NCBI GenBank assembly: GCA_900544765.1
Contig: UQWI01000007.1
Location: forward strand, 1-64,000
Reading direction: 5' to 3'
From: an uncultured Eubacteriales bacterium
Lineage (GTDB): Bacteria; Bacillota; Clostridia; Oscillospirales; Oscillospiraceae
Length of the DNA: 64,000 bases
The notes beneath the pieces are model-generated. The model ran no database searches. It saw only the letters and a program-made list of their open reading frames with translations, and had not been told where the DNA came from. Positions 21,301-30,305 of this stretch are shown one piece after another. The position numbers and the translations under genes were made by a program. Every line of letters begins with the position of its first letter. Position 1 is the first letter of the stretch.

Positions 21301-21952
21301 ACGCGAATTCGCGGAGTTCAACTCCGGCTTCCGCATTGCAATGCGCGACCTCGAGATACGCGGCGCGGGCTCTCTGCTCGGCGCAGAGCAGAGCGGCCAC
21401 CTCACAGACGTGGGCTACGACATGTACCTGCGCCTGCTTGAGGAGGCCGTGCTGGAAGAGCGCGGGGAAAAGAGCGAGCAGCGCGCGAACACCACGGCGG
21501 ACTTCGCCGTCAGCGCGAACATCCCCGAGAGCTACGTCACCTCGAGCGAGCAGCGCATGGACCTCTACCGCCGCATAGCCCTCATACGCACGGAAGCCGA
21601 CGCCGACGACGTGCTCGACGAGCTCATAGACCGCTTCGGGGAGCCGCCCGGCTCCGTCACAAGCCTCGTGCGAGTGGCGCTTGTGCGCGGCCAGGCCGGG
21701 CGCGCCGGCATCACCGACATCACGCAGAAGGGCAATATATTGCGCTTCACCCTCGCAGACTTCGACATGGAGCGCGTGAGCGAGCTCTATTCCCGCAGCA
21801 AATACAAGGGAAGGCTCAAGGTCGAGGCGTCGAAAAAACCGGTCCTGGCCCTCAAACTCGCGCCCAAGTCCCGCGTGCTGGACGAGGCCGCGGCCTTCAT
21901 AGATGACTGGCAGAGTACGGACAAAACTTCCAACAAAGAAGGAGATAAATGA
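18395..21952 (+). CDS. mfd: Transcription-repair coupling factor Mfd
   Basis: A roughly 1185-residue translocase that removes stalled RNA polymerase and recruits UvrA. The N-terminal UvrB-like module is at about 1-330. The RNA-polymerase-interacting CarD-like domain starts at VGDLVVHEHHGIGRF. Walker A is GDVGYGKTE, the DExx box is DEEQRFG, and the TRG motif region is in the second RecA-like lobe (QIRGRVGRS). The start is uncertain: ATG at 18395 is taken, with 18407 and a TTG at 18368 possible. A promoter-like TTGCTT-N17-TATAAT overlaps 18368-18396, which would favour the later ATG. It diverges from dnaA. Confidence 0.95.
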   Translation: MPYAMDEQKNILALSILDDPDAAALPSPEESGRLPALVSGLSAVHRAHLAAALRVKYKRPLVVLCPDETAASALAGDISALTGETCSLLSGRDYAFYSADAMSRGTEQRRINALAALMNGASVTVVTAEGLFQRTMPPEVFRRAVFEIDMQSQTAPEDVEDALLRCGYSRAVQVEGPGQFSRRGGILDFFSPAYSQPVRIEFWGDEIDSMGFFDTGTQRRTESIDRCAVVPAAEVLPTLAKGGAHALANELVRLADRAMKRRSGETGPALAAVLREDADRLLSGAELPAADRYASLIYGDTTTAIDYIPSGALIVMDQPSRFSENARAYIKRVTEDVTSLTRAAKLISKPDDYFIPFDAAMRRLGAMALYMADSFTAGRYPVEPRSVNVVRAKQLPSYGGSSTQAAEDISGYLKGGFAVAVLAGDMRRAKLLTEFLNGHAVKCLLSENLSALPKPGECVVTAGSLSAGLEYPGIRLAVLTDTQIAGSGFRKPKRKAKRKLSNAERIGSYTDLSVGDLVVHEHHGIGRFAGVVRMPVDGVEKDYIKISYAGSDVLYVPATQLDLVSKYIGAGEDRPVRLSKMGGTEWQRTKTRAKAAAKKLAGELIALYAERARRQGHAFAPDSPWQTEFEERFPYEETSDQLRCVEEIKSDMEKPVPMDRLLCGDVGYGKTEVALRAVMKCILDGKQAAILVPTTVLAQQHYQTAVQRFAGYPVDIQVLSRFRTASQVKKTLSDVADGRCDLVIGTHRLLQKDIRFKDLGLLVVDEEQRFGVSHKEHIKELSRQVDVLTLSATPIPRTLNMALSGIRDMSTIEEPPMERLPVQTFVMEHDWGVLADAMRRELDRGGQVYYLHNRVDNIERTAMKISELMDGAVVAVAHGKMDAEQLGRIMEDMAEGSIQILVCTTIIETGIDIPNVNTLIIEDADKLGLAQLHQIRGRVGRSARRASAYLTFRRDKVLSEIAEKRLEAIREFAEFNSGFRIAMRDLEIRGAGSLLGAEQSGHLTDVGYDMYLRLLEEAVLEERGEKSEQRANTTADFAVSANIPESYVTSSEQRMDLYRRIALIRTEADADDVLDELIDRFGEPPGSVTSLVRVALVRGQAGRAGITDITQKGNILRFTLADFDMERVSELYSRSKYKGRLKVEASKKPVLALKLAPKSRVLDEAAAFIDDWQSTDKTSNKEGDK

Positions 21953-23079
21953 TGAAAAAGTTTCTTGCATGCGCCCTGGGCGCCATTATGCTCATAACTT
22001 CGCTCGCGGCCTGCGGCGAAGCGCCGACGGCGGACCCGAGCCCCAGCCCGAGCGCGAGCCCGGCCTCCTCCGCCGACGTCGAGTACGACTGGGCTTCTGC
22101 CTATGCCAAGTACCCGGCCGACACGGTAGTCCTCAGCGTGAACGGCGAGGACGTGACGTGGGACGAGTATTTCTACTGGCTCTACAGCGAGTATGTGCAG
22201 AACGTGAGCGGCATGGCGATGGACGTTATGCTCAACGGCGTTATGACCGTCAGCGAATATCTCAGGCAGGACGTTGAAAACTTCTGCGTCCAGTACCGGG
22301 TTCTCAACCAGCAGGCCGCTGCGAACAGCATCGAGCTGACCGAGGACGACCAGAAGGTGCTCGACGAGCAGCTGCAGAGCGACATAGATTCGCTCGTCGG
22401 CGAGGACGGCACCGAAGAGGAGCTTTATGACTATCTCGCAACCATCTACGTCACCCCGGAGATATACGAGTACATAAACCGCATGATGGTGCTCTATCCG
22501 CGCGTGTTTATCGAGATGTACGGCCAGAACGGCGAGAAGCTCACCGACGAGGAGGTTATGGCCTTTGCCGACGAGTACAGCTTTATGACGGCCAAGCACA
22601 TCCTGTTCAGAAACACCGACGACGAGGGCAACGAGCTCTCTGAAGAGGAGATGTCCTCCAAGCTGGAACAGGCCAACGAGCTGGTCAGCGAGCTGCGCGC
22701 CGTGCCGGAGGCCGAGCGCGAGGCCCTGTTCGACCAGATGATGAACGAGTACAGCGAGGATCCGGGCCTGGCCAATTACCCGGACGGCTACTGCTTTGAG
22801 CCCGGCGTGGTCGTGCAGGAGTTCTCCGACGGCGTCGCCGCGCTCGAGGAGGGCGGCATAAGCGACGTCGTGGAGAGCAGCAGCGGCTATCACATTCTGA
22901 TGCGCGAGCCGGTAACTCCCGACGACCTCGTCCTTCTTGGCACCGCCCAGCCCTATACCCTGCGCTACGCGGCGGCTGTCATGGACTACAACACCACCTT
23001 CACCGGCTGGACCGACAGCGCCGAGGTGGTATACGCCGACGAATTTGCCGACTTTGAACCGGCGCAGCTCTTCGAGTAA
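21952..23079 (+). CDS. PrsA-like peptidyl-prolyl isomerase lipoprotein
   Basis: A 375-residue secreted foldase. The signal peptide ends in the lipobox SLAAC, followed by a Pro/Ser-rich linker. The N-terminal SurA/PrsA-like helical region is at 50-210. The parvulin domain from about 220 has TAKHILF, a central EYSEDPGLANYPDGY and the C-terminal SSSGYHILMRE motif. AAGGAG lies 7 bp before the ATG at 21952; the ATG three bases earlier is possible. The start overlaps the mfd stop, so the two are one operon, an arrangement seen in other Clostridia. Confidence 0.88.
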   Translation: MKKFLACALGAIMLITSLAACGEAPTADPSPSPSASPASSADVEYDWASAYAKYPADTVVLSVNGEDVTWDEYFYWLYSEYVQNVSGMAMDVMLNGVMTVSEYLRQDVENFCVQYRVLNQQAAANSIELTEDDQKVLDEQLQSDIDSLVGEDGTEEELYDYLATIYVTPEIYEYINRMMVLYPRVFIEMYGQNGEKLTDEEVMAFADEYSFMTAKHILFRNTDDEGNELSEEEMSSKLEQANELVSELRAVPEAEREALFDQMMNEYSEDPGLANYPDGYCFEPGVVVQEFSDGVAALEEGGISDVVESSSGYHILMREPVTPDDLVLLGTAQPYTLRYAAAVMDYNTTFTGWTDSAEVVYADEFADFEPAQLFE

Positions 23080-23088
23080 TAGAGCAAA

Positions 23089-23118
23089 TCCCCGGCAGGA
23101 AACTGCCAGGGACTTTTT
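23089..23118 (+). terminator. Terminator after mfd-prsA
   Basis: The stem TCCCCGGCAG / CTGCCAGGGA has one mismatch and a GAAA loop, followed by CTTTTT, 10 bp after the stop codon. Confidence 0.8.
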
Positions 23119-23160
23119 GAACGTGAGCGGGTTTTCAACCGGGCTCGCAATTTTTGAATA

Positions 23161-23190
23161 AAAACACCCGCCAGAGCAGGCGGGTGTTTT
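23161..23190. terminator. Bidirectional terminator between convergent genes
   Basis: A perfect 12-bp stem AAAACACCCGCC / GGCGGGTGTTTT with a 6-base loop has A and T tails on both sides. It directly follows the stop of the YibE/F gene on the minus strand. Confidence 0.88.
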
Positions 23191-23193
23191 TAT

Positions 23194-24360
23194 TCAGCTC
23201 TCGGGAAACTCAATCCGGGCCTTTGGCGCGGCGCGGCGAGTGAGCAGTATGCCGCTGGTGACGGCGGTGAGGGGCGCGACGGTGACGAGGCCGAAGCAGC
23301 CGACGAGGGTGTGAAGTATCTCGGCGGCGACGTACTTGAGGTTGAAGATGGTGTAGAGCGGGGTACCCTGCGCCATGAACACCATCAGCAGAGCGATGAA
23401 GCCGCCGGAATAGGCCAGCAGCAGCGTGGTGGTCTGGGTGCTCAGCGCGGCGCGGCCCACGGTGAAGCCGGACTTTATGGCCTCACGCGCGGTGATGTCG
23501 GGCTTCTTTTCCACAACTTCGCTCACGGAGCTGGTGATGTCGACGGCGAGGTCCATGACCGCGCCGGAGGCGCCTATAAATATGCTGGCCATGAAGATAC
23601 GAGTCAGGTTCAGCTGGCTGTAGCCCGAGTAGAGCAGGCTCTCGGAGTAGCTCATGACCGCGCCGTGAATCTTGAACTGGTCGGTGAAAATCATGCCCAT
23701 GACGCAGGTGACGATTACGGCCAGGACGCAGCCGGAGAGCGAGGAGAGAGCGCGGTAGTCAAAGCCGTAGACCAGCGAGACGGTCACGGCGGCCATTACA
23801 AGCACGACGCCGAGGCCCACCCAGATGGGATTCATGCCGTTCAGGCAGCAGGGCACAAGCACCTTCCATATCATCAGTACGCATACGGCGAAGCTCACCA
23901 GCGCCCTCACGCCGGTGCGCCCGGCAAAGAGGACCAGAAGCACACAGAAAAGCGCGGCCAGTATGAGCTCGCCGGGGATGCGGTAGTGGTCTATCATGGA
24001 GACGTTGAGGATTTCGTCGCCCTCGTAGTTTATGCGGACGAGGGCCTTGTCGCCCACGGCGAAGAGCTTGTCCTGCTCGAGCGAGCCGTTCAGGCCGTTG
24101 TTGCCCTCGCATATTTTGCCCTTGAAGCGGCCGGAGAGTATCTCCAGTTCGCAAATCTGGTCGCCGGAGCGCACCAGGCCGGTGTCGACGACGAGGCTTT
24201 CATCGGTCGAAAGTACGCGCGCCGGGCTGATGATGCTCTCCTGATAGACTATGTTGTCCTCGTAGCCCGTGGGCAGCAGGATGAGCGCGGCTATAAGTAT
24301 GAGGCCCACAATTATGGGGCCGTATTTAGATAAGAAGCTGCGGTTGAAAATTTTCTGCAT
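23194..24360 (-). CDS. YibE/F-family membrane protein
   Basis: A 388-residue protein of the YibE/F family, function unknown. One N-terminal membrane helix is followed by an extracytoplasmic region (residues 40-130), then about seven helices. The signature region ASIFIGASGAVMDLAVDITSSVSEV is present. Bacterial YibE/F proteins are often proposed as transporters, without proof of substrate. It lies downstream of an alkaline phosphatase gene on the same strand with a 104-bp gap, so linked transcription is possible. Confidence 0.85.
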   Translation of the reverse strand: MQKIFNRSFLSKYGPIIVGLILIAALILLPTGYEDNIVYQESIISPARVLSTDESLVVDTGLVRSGDQICELEILSGRFKGKICEGNNGLNGSLEQDKLFAVGDKALVRINYEGDEILNVSMIDHYRIPGELILAALFCVLLVLFAGRTGVRALVSFAVCVLMIWKVLVPCCLNGMNPIWVGLGVVLVMAAVTVSLVYGFDYRALSSLSGCVLAVIVTCVMGMIFTDQFKIHGAVMSYSESLLYSGYSQLNLTRIFMASIFIGASGAVMDLAVDITSSVSEVVEKKPDITAREAIKSGFTVGRAALSTQTTTLLLAYSGGFIALLMVFMAQGTPLYTIFNLKYVAAEILHTLVGCFGLVTVAPLTAVTSGILLTRRAAPKARIEFPES

Positions 24361-24464
24361 TGGTTCTCCTTCGCCGCAAAGCCGCCCCCATATGGGGGCG
24401 GCTCCGCCGCAGGGTTGTGTATTTTTATGTGGATTTTGCTTTTGCGGAGACTGACGGCAGCCTA

Positions 24465-26030
24465 TTACTCGACGCCGAGCATACCGGAGAGCTTGTTGTA
24501 GATGTCGGTGTTGTCGTAGTAGCCGTTGAACTCATCGGCGCCCACGCCGTCGGCAAAGACCGCGACAGGCAGGCCGGTGTGGCTGTAGCTGGTGAAGCTC
24601 ACGCCGGACTTGTTGTTGATGATGTGGGTGATGGTGACGCTCAGGGGCTCGTAGGTGCCGTAGAGGACGTACTCCTCCTGGTCATAGCTGCTGGTGGCGG
24701 TGCCGTTGACGCTCTTCTCGTAGGCGGCGCGCAGGGTCTCAATCTCGTAGTCGGTGAGCACGAGCTTGTCGCCCTCTTCGCCCTCGGTCTTGAGGCCGAA
24801 GAGCTCCTCAATGTCGACGAGGACTTCCTCAAAGCTGGTGCCGTTGGCCTTGTAGTTGGCGACGTACTGCTCGTCGAACTGGGCAAAGCTGATGGTCTGG
24901 CTCTCGAGGAGGCTCAGGTAGGTGTCGTAGTCGGTGCCGGCAAAGCCGATGGTCAGGCCGCCGGTCTCGTGGTCGCCGGTGACGAGGATAAGGGTCTCCT
25001 CGGGGTGCTCCTCAGCGAAGTCGATGGCCACCTGGACGGCGTCGGCGAAGGCCAGGGTGTCGTGGATAGTGGCGGCGGCGTCGTTGGCGTGGCAGGCCCA
25101 GTCAATCTTGCCGCCCTCGCACATCATGAAGAAGCCGGTGTCGTTCATGAGGACGTCGATGCCCTTTTCAACGTAGTCGGAGAGAGCCCAGGTGTCGTCG
25201 GTGCGGTCGAGCTCGTAGGCGAGGGAGTCGCTGTCGGCGAGGTTGGGGTCGATGAGGACGGCCTTGTCGTCGGCGGTGACGGCGTCGTGGCCTTCGTAGT
25301 CGAAGCTGACGACGTAACCGGCCTCTTCGGCGAGGTCGTAGAGGTTGTCGCTCTCACCGGAGTTGTCAGGGTCGAGCAGTCCGCCGCCGGCGAAATACTC
25401 AAAGCCGCTGCCGACGAGCTCTTCGCCTATCTCGTAGTAGTCGCTGCGGCTGGCCTGGTGGGCGTAGAAAGCGGCGGGGGTGGCGTGGTTGAGGTTGACG
25501 CTGGTGATGACGCCGACCTCCCAGCCAAGCTGCTCGTGGACCTTCTCGGCGATGGTCTCGTACTCGACCGTGGCGGTCTCGTCGACGTTGATGGAGCCGG
25601 AGTAGGTCTTATAGCCGGTGGCAATGCTGGTGGCGGTGGAAGCGCTGTCGGGCGCGAAGCTGTTGGAGTCGTAGGTAACGGCGCTTCCGGCGGCCTCAAA
25701 GTTCATGAAGTTCAGGGCCACGGGGCCGTCGAGTACGGCGCCGCCGTTGTCGTCGAGGCTGGGCTCAGCCTGCATGTAGTCGTCGTCCTCGAGGGCGCCG
25801 AGATAGTCGGCGGTGGCCTGAATCTGCGGGTAGCTCATGCCGTCGCCGATGAACAGGAACACATACTTGGGAGCGCTCAGCTCGTCGGAAGCGAGGGCGC
25901 TGATCTGGGGACTTACGGTCGCGGGGTCCTGGGTGGGACTCGCCGCGTCGGCCGGCTGGCCGCAGCCGGAGAGAAGGCCGAGAGACAGCGCTCCGGTGAG
26001 GGCAAGGGCCGCGATGCTTTTCTTTTTCAT
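24465..26030 (-). CDS. Lipoprotein alkaline phosphatase
   Basis: A 521-residue extracytoplasmic phosphomonoesterase of the PhoA superfamily. The signal peptide ends in LLSGC, so it should be a lipoprotein. The metal and active-site motifs are FIGDGMSYPQ, DSASTATSIATG (the nucleophilic Ser), CEGGKIDWACHAND, and LILVTGDHETGG. The start at 26030 is chosen because CGGAGG precedes that ATG; an upstream in-frame ATG at 26054 lacks a site. It would release phosphate from organic esters outside the cell. No clear Pho box was found. Confidence 0.93.
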   Translation of the reverse strand: MKKKSIAALALTGALSLGLLSGCGQPADAASPTQDPATVSPQISALASDELSAPKYVFLFIGDGMSYPQIQATADYLGALEDDDYMQAEPSLDDNGGAVLDGPVALNFMNFEAAGSAVTYDSNSFAPDSASTATSIATGYKTYSGSINVDETATVEYETIAEKVHEQLGWEVGVITSVNLNHATPAAFYAHQASRSDYYEIGEELVGSGFEYFAGGGLLDPDNSGESDNLYDLAEEAGYVVSFDYEGHDAVTADDKAVLIDPNLADSDSLAYELDRTDDTWALSDYVEKGIDVLMNDTGFFMMCEGGKIDWACHANDAAATIHDTLAFADAVQVAIDFAEEHPEETLILVTGDHETGGLTIGFAGTDYDTYLSLLESQTISFAQFDEQYVANYKANGTSFEEVLVDIEELFGLKTEGEEGDKLVLTDYEIETLRAAYEKSVNGTATSSYDQEEYVLYGTYEPLSVTITHIINNKSGVSFTSYSHTGLPVAVFADGVGADEFNGYYDNTDIYNKLSGMLGVE

Positions 26031-26225
26031 ACTTTTCCTCCGTTTTTCACGCACAGCGTGTTTTACGAATTTATTCTAAGCACGGCGCATCAAATGCTCA
26101 ACCGGCGCAGGGTTAAATCTGTGTGAGAAATAAGCGCGCTTTTTGCCCGCATTCCCACGAAAATTTAACATTTGCGCCCTATTGTAAATTCGCCGGCAAA
26201 TGGAGGCCAGGAATGTGCAAAAGCA

Positions 26226-26262
26226 AAAAACCGGTATGCGGTCTTTCCGCATACCGGTTTTT
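26226..26262. terminator. Terminator after the CarD gene
   Basis: A perfect 16-bp stem with a 5-base loop (AAAAACCGGTATGCGG and its complement) lies 15 bp past the CarD stop on the minus strand and ends in a T run. The 26031-26225 interval upstream of the phosphatase shows no gene. Confidence 0.9.
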
Positions 26263-26277
26263 GATTGTCAATCCGGC

Positions 26278-26775
26278 TCAGGCCCTGCCGAGCCTTTCGC
26301 ATATGTACGGCTCCACCTCTTCAAAGGGGATGCCCAGCGCCGCGGAGAACTCGCCGTAGAGCAGCTTTTCCGCCAGCTTCATGAATTTGGCGTCTATCTG
26401 GCCGAACCTGCGGCCGGATCGCTCGCTTTCCAGCTTTTTTGCGCGGATGGACACCACCAGCCCGGCAATGTCCGAGCACTCGTGGGAGCAGAGCAGCTGC
26501 TGATAGTGAGCGGCAAGCTGGGTGAAGTTGCGCTCGTGCAGGGTCTGAGCGGGGATCTCCGGCAGGGAGTCGATTATCGCGTCGGCCTCCTCATGCGAGA
26601 TTACGGGCCGCATGAACACCTTCCCGTTTACGGGCGCGGAGATTGTGCCGCTCTGATAGAGCGGGCGCAGGCGGTAATACTGCTTTTCTTCCCCGTCTAT
26701 GCTTTTTGTCTCCACGGCCTCCACTTCGCACACTCCGGTGCCGCCGTACACGATGAGCTCCCCCACTGAATACAC
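26278..26775 (-). CDS. CarD-family transcriptional regulator
   Basis: A 165-residue CarD-like protein that probably binds RNA polymerase beta and stabilises open promoter complexes. The N-terminal Tudor-like RNAP-interaction domain reads YSVGELIVYGGTGVCEVE; the rest is the helical DNA-contacting domain. The start is taken as GTG at 26775 because GGAGG lies 8 bp before it and family members begin at this point. An in-frame ATG at 26790 would place the ribosome site inside the gene. It is transcribed divergently from the kinase-like gene. Confidence 0.88.
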   Translation of the reverse strand: MYSVGELIVYGGTGVCEVEAVETKSIDGEEKQYYRLRPLYQSGTISAPVNGKVFMRPVISHEEADAIIDSLPEIPAQTLHERNFTQLAAHYQQLLCSHECSDIAGLVVSIRAKKLESERSGRRFGQIDAKFMKLAEKLLYGEFSAALGIPFEEVEPYICERLGRA

Positions 26776-26858
26776 TTGATGCGCCTCCATCCGCAAAAAA
26801 TCCCCGGGGTAAAAGCACTTTTTGCCCCGGATCAACGTTTCTTCTTATTCTACGACCT

Positions 26859-26887
26859 ATTATAACACATTTCTGTCCGTTTGGTAA
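26859..26887 (-). promoter_or_regulatory. Promoter of the CarD gene
   Basis: On the minus strand TTACCA (26882-26887), a 17-bp spacer and a perfect TATAAT (26859-26864) lie about 85 bp before the GTG start. Confidence 0.6.
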
Positions 26888-27018
26888 GAACAAATTTACC
26901 GGACAGGAGGGACTTTTTTGTTCCAAATCGCACAGCACTGTGTTATAATATAAAACAGAAGGGCGTTGGGTGTTCCGGCGCGCTATCTGCCCATATACTC
27001 TATAAAGGGGGGTTACGG

Positions 27019-27633
27019 ATGGGGATCAAGGTAATCACAGTAAGCAGGCAGTTTGGTTCTGGAGGAAGAAGCGTGGCCAAGCTGGTCGCGGAGAAGCTTG
27101 GCTGGGACTATTACGACAAGGAGCTGGTCAGGAAAATTGCCGCGGAGAGCGGGCTCGCTGAGAGCTACATACTCGACAGCGGCGAATACGCCTGCTCCAC
27201 GAATTCGTTTTTGTTCAACTGGGCCATGAGCGCGGAGAGCGGGCGCAACCCGGGCACATTGCCGGTGTCGGACCAGCTCTACATCGTGCAGAACAACGTC
27301 ATCCGCGACCTGGCTGAGAAGGGCAGCTGCGTTATAGTCGGCCGCTGCTCCGACTACATACTGCGTGACCGCACGGATGTGCTGAACACCTTCTTTCACG
27401 CGGGCAACGAGTTTAGAGCCGATCGCATCGTCAAACTCTACGGCGAGACGCTGGACAAACCGGCCAAGCGCCTCAAGGAGAAGGACGACAAGCGCAAGAC
27501 CTACTACCGGCACTATACCGGCCGTATCTGGGGCGTAGCGGACAACTACGATTTGAGCCTGGACACGGGCCGCCTCGGCGTAGAACACTGCGCGGAGATT
27601 GTCGCCAAGGTCGTCGAAGAACTCAACAAATAA
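27019..27633 (+). CDS. Cytidylate-kinase-like P-loop protein
   Basis: A 204-residue protein of the cytidylate kinase-like family. The N-terminus MGIKVITVSRQFGSGG is the modified P-loop (GSGGRSVAK), followed by LGWDYYDKELV. CVIVGRCSDYIL matches the core strand. These proteins are common in Clostridia beside the true cmk; the substrate is not established. The start at 27019 follows an AAGGGGGG site. An upstream ATG at 26881 would add residues with no family match and is rejected. Confidence 0.85.
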   Translation: MGIKVITVSRQFGSGGRSVAKLVAEKLGWDYYDKELVRKIAAESGLAESYILDSGEYACSTNSFLFNWAMSAESGRNPGTLPVSDQLYIVQNNVIRDLAEKGSCVIVGRCSDYILRDRTDVLNTFFHAGNEFRADRIVKLYGETLDKPAKRLKEKDDKRKTYYRHYTGRIWGVADNYDLSLDTGRLGVEHCAEIVAKVVEELNK

Positions 27634-27648
27634 GCTTTTAAGCAACAA

Positions 27649-27678
27649 AAGGACACCCCCGGAAATGGGGGTGTCCTT
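27649..27678. terminator. Bidirectional terminator
   Basis: The stem AAGGACACCCCC / GGGGGTGTCCTT with a 6-base loop lies between the convergent kinase-like gene and clpB. T-rich sequence follows on both strands. Confidence 0.85.
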
Positions 27679-27684
27679 GCTTTA

Positions 27685-30273
27685 TCAGTGCCTGCACACC
27701 AGCTCGCCGTTTTCCACATCGAGGGTGATGGTGCTGCCGGCGGAGATGTCGCCGCGGAGTATCTCGCGGGCGATGAGCGTCTCGGCGCTGCTCTGCAGAT
27801 AGCGCCTGAGCGGGCGGGCGCCGTAGAGCGGGTCGTAGCCGCGGTCGATGATGAGCTGTTTGGCGGAGTCGGTGAGCTCGAGACCCACGCTCCTGTCGGC
27901 CAGGCGCTTCCTGAGGCCGTCGACCATGATGTCAACAATGCCGGAGAGGTTTTCGCGCGTCAGCGGACGGAACATGATTATCTCGTCGAGCCTGTTCAAA
28001 AACTCGGGCCTGAAGGCGCCGCGCAGCTCGGCCCTGACCGCCTGCTGGGCCTCGGCCGAGATGCTGCCGTCGGGCTGTATGCCGTCGAGCAGGTACTGGC
28101 TGCCCAGGTTGCTGGTGAGGATGATTATCGTGTTCTTGAAGTCGACCGTGCGGCCCTGGCTGTCGGTTATGCGGCCGTCGTCGAGAATTTGCAGCAGGAT
28201 GTTGAAAACGTCCGGATGCGCCTTTTCGACCTCGTCGAAGAGCACGACGGAGTACGGCGCGCGCCTGACGGCCTCGGTGAGCTGGCCGCCCTCGTCATAG
28301 CCGACGTATCCCGGTGGCGCGCCGATGAGGCGCGAGACGGAGTATTTCTCCATGTACTCGGTCATGTCGATGCGGACCATGTTGCGCTCGTCGTCGAAGA
28401 GGCACTCGGCCAGGCTCTTGGCCAGCTCGGTCTTGCCGACGCCGGTGGGGCCGAGGAACAGGAAGCTGCCGATGGGCCGGTTCGGGTCGGAGATACCGGC
28501 GCGGGAGCGCTGTATGGCCTCGGTGACGAGCCTGACGGCCTCGTCCTGGCCCACGACGCGCTTGTGTATGACGTCGGAGAGATGCAGCAGCTTTTCGCGC
28601 TCGCCCTCCATGAGCTTGCTGACGGGGATGCCCGTCCACTTGGCGACGATGCCCGCAATCTCCTCTTCGGTCACGGTGTCGTGGATGAGGTCGTCCTCGG
28701 CGCCGCGCTTCTCGGCGGCGGCTTCGGCCTCGGCGAGCTTTTTCTGCAGCTCCGGCAAGTCGGAGTATTTGAGCTTTGCGGCGCGCTCGTACTCCAGGTT
28801 CATCTGCGCGCTTTCAATGTCGGCGTTCATCTGCTCGATCTCGCCCTTGATGCGCTTTACGGCGTCGACGCTGTCGCGCTCGGCCTCCCAGCGCGCCTTC
28901 ATGACGTTAAACTTGTCCTTGTTCTCGGCAAGCTCCTCGCTGAGCTTGGCCAGACGGTCGCGCGAGAGCTGGTCGTCCTCCTTCTTGAGCGCCATCTCTT
29001 CAATCTCCTGCTGCATTATCTTGCGGCGGATGTCGTCGAGCTCGCTGGGCATGGAGTCTATCTCCGTGCGAATCATGGCGCAGGCCTCGTCTACGAGGTC
29101 TATGGCCTTGTCGGGCAGGAAGCGGTCGGTTATGTAGCGGTCGGAGAGCGTCGCGGCGGCGACCAGGGCGTTGTCGTGTATGCGCACGCCGTGGAATATC
29201 TCGTAGCGCTCCTTGAGGCCGCGCAGGATGCTTATGGTGTCCTCTACGGTCGGCTCGGCGACCATTACGGGCTGGAAGCGGCGCTCGAGCGCGGCGTCCT
29301 TTTCAATGTACTTGCGGTACTCGTCGAGCGTAGTCGCGCCGATGCAGTGCAGTTCGCCGCGCGCCAGCATGGGCTTGAGCAGGTTGCCGGCGTCCATGCT
29401 GCCCTCGGTCTTGCCCGCGCCGACGATGGTGTGCAGCTCGTCGATGAAGAGTATCACCTTGCCCTCGCTGCGCTTTATCTCCTCCAGCACGGCCTTGAGC
29501 CGCTCCTCAAACTCGCCGCGGTACTTCGCGCCGGCGATGAGCGCGCCCATGTCGAGGGAGAATATCGTCTTGTCCTTGAGGCCGTCCGGCACGTCGCCGC
29601 GCACTATGCGCTGCGCCAGACCTTCGGCGATGGCGGTCTTGCCGACGCCCGGCTCGCCTATGAGCACGGGGTTGTTCTTCGTCTTGCGGGACAGGATGCG
29701 TATGACGTTCCTTATCTCGCTGTCGCGGCCGATGACGGGGTCGAGCTCGTTGTTTTTCGCGCGCTGGACGAGGTCGGTGCCGTATTTGCTAAGAGCGTCG
29801 TAGGTGCTCTCGGGGTCGTCGGAGTTCACCGGGCCGCTTTTGACCTTGGCGAGCTCGCGGTTGAAGGCGTCGCGGGTCACTCCGTGGTCGGAGAGCAGGC
29901 GGCGCACGGCGGCGCTGCCGTCGTTGAAGATGCCGAGCATCAGGTGCTCCACGGAGACGTAGCTGTCGCCCATCTTCTCGGCGACCTTCTCGGCGAAGCG
30001 CAGTATCTTGCCCAGCTCCGGCGAGGCGTAGACCTCGCCGCTGCCGCCGCTGATGCGGGGCAGCTTGCCTATCTCGGTGTCCAGCTCCGCGAGCAGCGCG
30101 TCGCAGTCGACGCCCATCCTGCCGAGCAGTGTGCCGATGAGGCCGCCGTCCTGGTCGACAAGGGCGTAGAGCAGGTGCTCGCTCGTCAGGTACTGGTTGC
30201 CGTTTTCCTGGGCCATAGCCTGGGCGGTGTTTATTGTTTCAATCGTTTTCTTGGTGTATTTTTCAGCGTTCAT
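27685..30273 (-). CDS. clpB: ATP-dependent disaggregase ClpB
   Basis: An 862-residue Hsp100 that pulls proteins out of aggregates together with DnaK. The N-domain is at 1-150. AAA-1 has GEPGVGKTA near residue 205 and [14 protein letters not shown]. The long coiled-coil M domain at about 400-530 distinguishes ClpB from ClpC and ClpA. AAA-2 has [10 protein letters not shown] near 600. The gene follows a ribbon-helix-helix protein gene by 32 bp and shares its promoter. No CIRCE or CtsR-type repeat was seen in front of the pair. Confidence 0.97.
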   Translation of the reverse strand: MNAEKYTKKTIETINTAQAMAQENGNQYLTSEHLLYALVDQDGGLIGTLLGRMGVDCDALLAELDTEIGKLPRISGGSGEVYASPELGKILRFAEKVAEKMGDSYVSVEHLMLGIFNDGSAAVRRLLSDHGVTRDAFNRELAKVKSGPVNSDDPESTYDALSKYGTDLVQRAKNNELDPVIGRDSEIRNVIRILSRKTKNNPVLIGEPGVGKTAIAEGLAQRIVRGDVPDGLKDKTIFSLDMGALIAGAKYRGEFEERLKAVLEEIKRSEGKVILFIDELHTIVGAGKTEGSMDAGNLLKPMLARGELHCIGATTLDEYRKYIEKDAALERRFQPVMVAEPTVEDTISILRGLKERYEIFHGVRIHDNALVAAATLSDRYITDRFLPDKAIDLVDEACAMIRTEIDSMPSELDDIRRKIMQQEIEEMALKKEDDQLSRDRLAKLSEELAENKDKFNVMKARWEAERDSVDAVKRIKGEIEQMNADIESAQMNLEYERAAKLKYSDLPELQKKLAEAEAAAEKRGAEDDLIHDTVTEEEIAGIVAKWTGIPVSKLMEGEREKLLHLSDVIHKRVVGQDEAVRLVTEAIQRSRAGISDPNRPIGSFLFLGPTGVGKTELAKSLAECLFDDERNMVRIDMTEYMEKYSVSRLIGAPPGYVGYDEGGQLTEAVRRAPYSVVLFDEVEKAHPDVFNILLQILDDGRITDSQGRTVDFKNTIIILTSNLGSQYLLDGIQPDGSISAEAQQAVRAELRGAFRPEFLNRLDEIIMFRPLTRENLSGIVDIMVDGLRKRLADRSVGLELTDSAKQLIIDRGYDPLYGARPLRRYLQSSAETLIAREILRGDISAGSTITLDVENGELVCRH

Positions 30274-30305
30274 GGTGATAACACCTCATTTCGGATGGGA
30301 AAGTG

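Noticed and set aside
18608..21970. Very long minus-strand reading frame opposite mfd
   Set aside because: It has no recognisable domain; the plus strand encodes a full Mfd. Long antisense frames are common in GC-rich genes with this codon bias.
24360..26126. Long Gly/Val-rich plus-strand frame opposite the alkaline phosphatase
   Set aside because: Composition is repetitive and it lacks motifs, while the opposite strand encodes a complete phosphatase.
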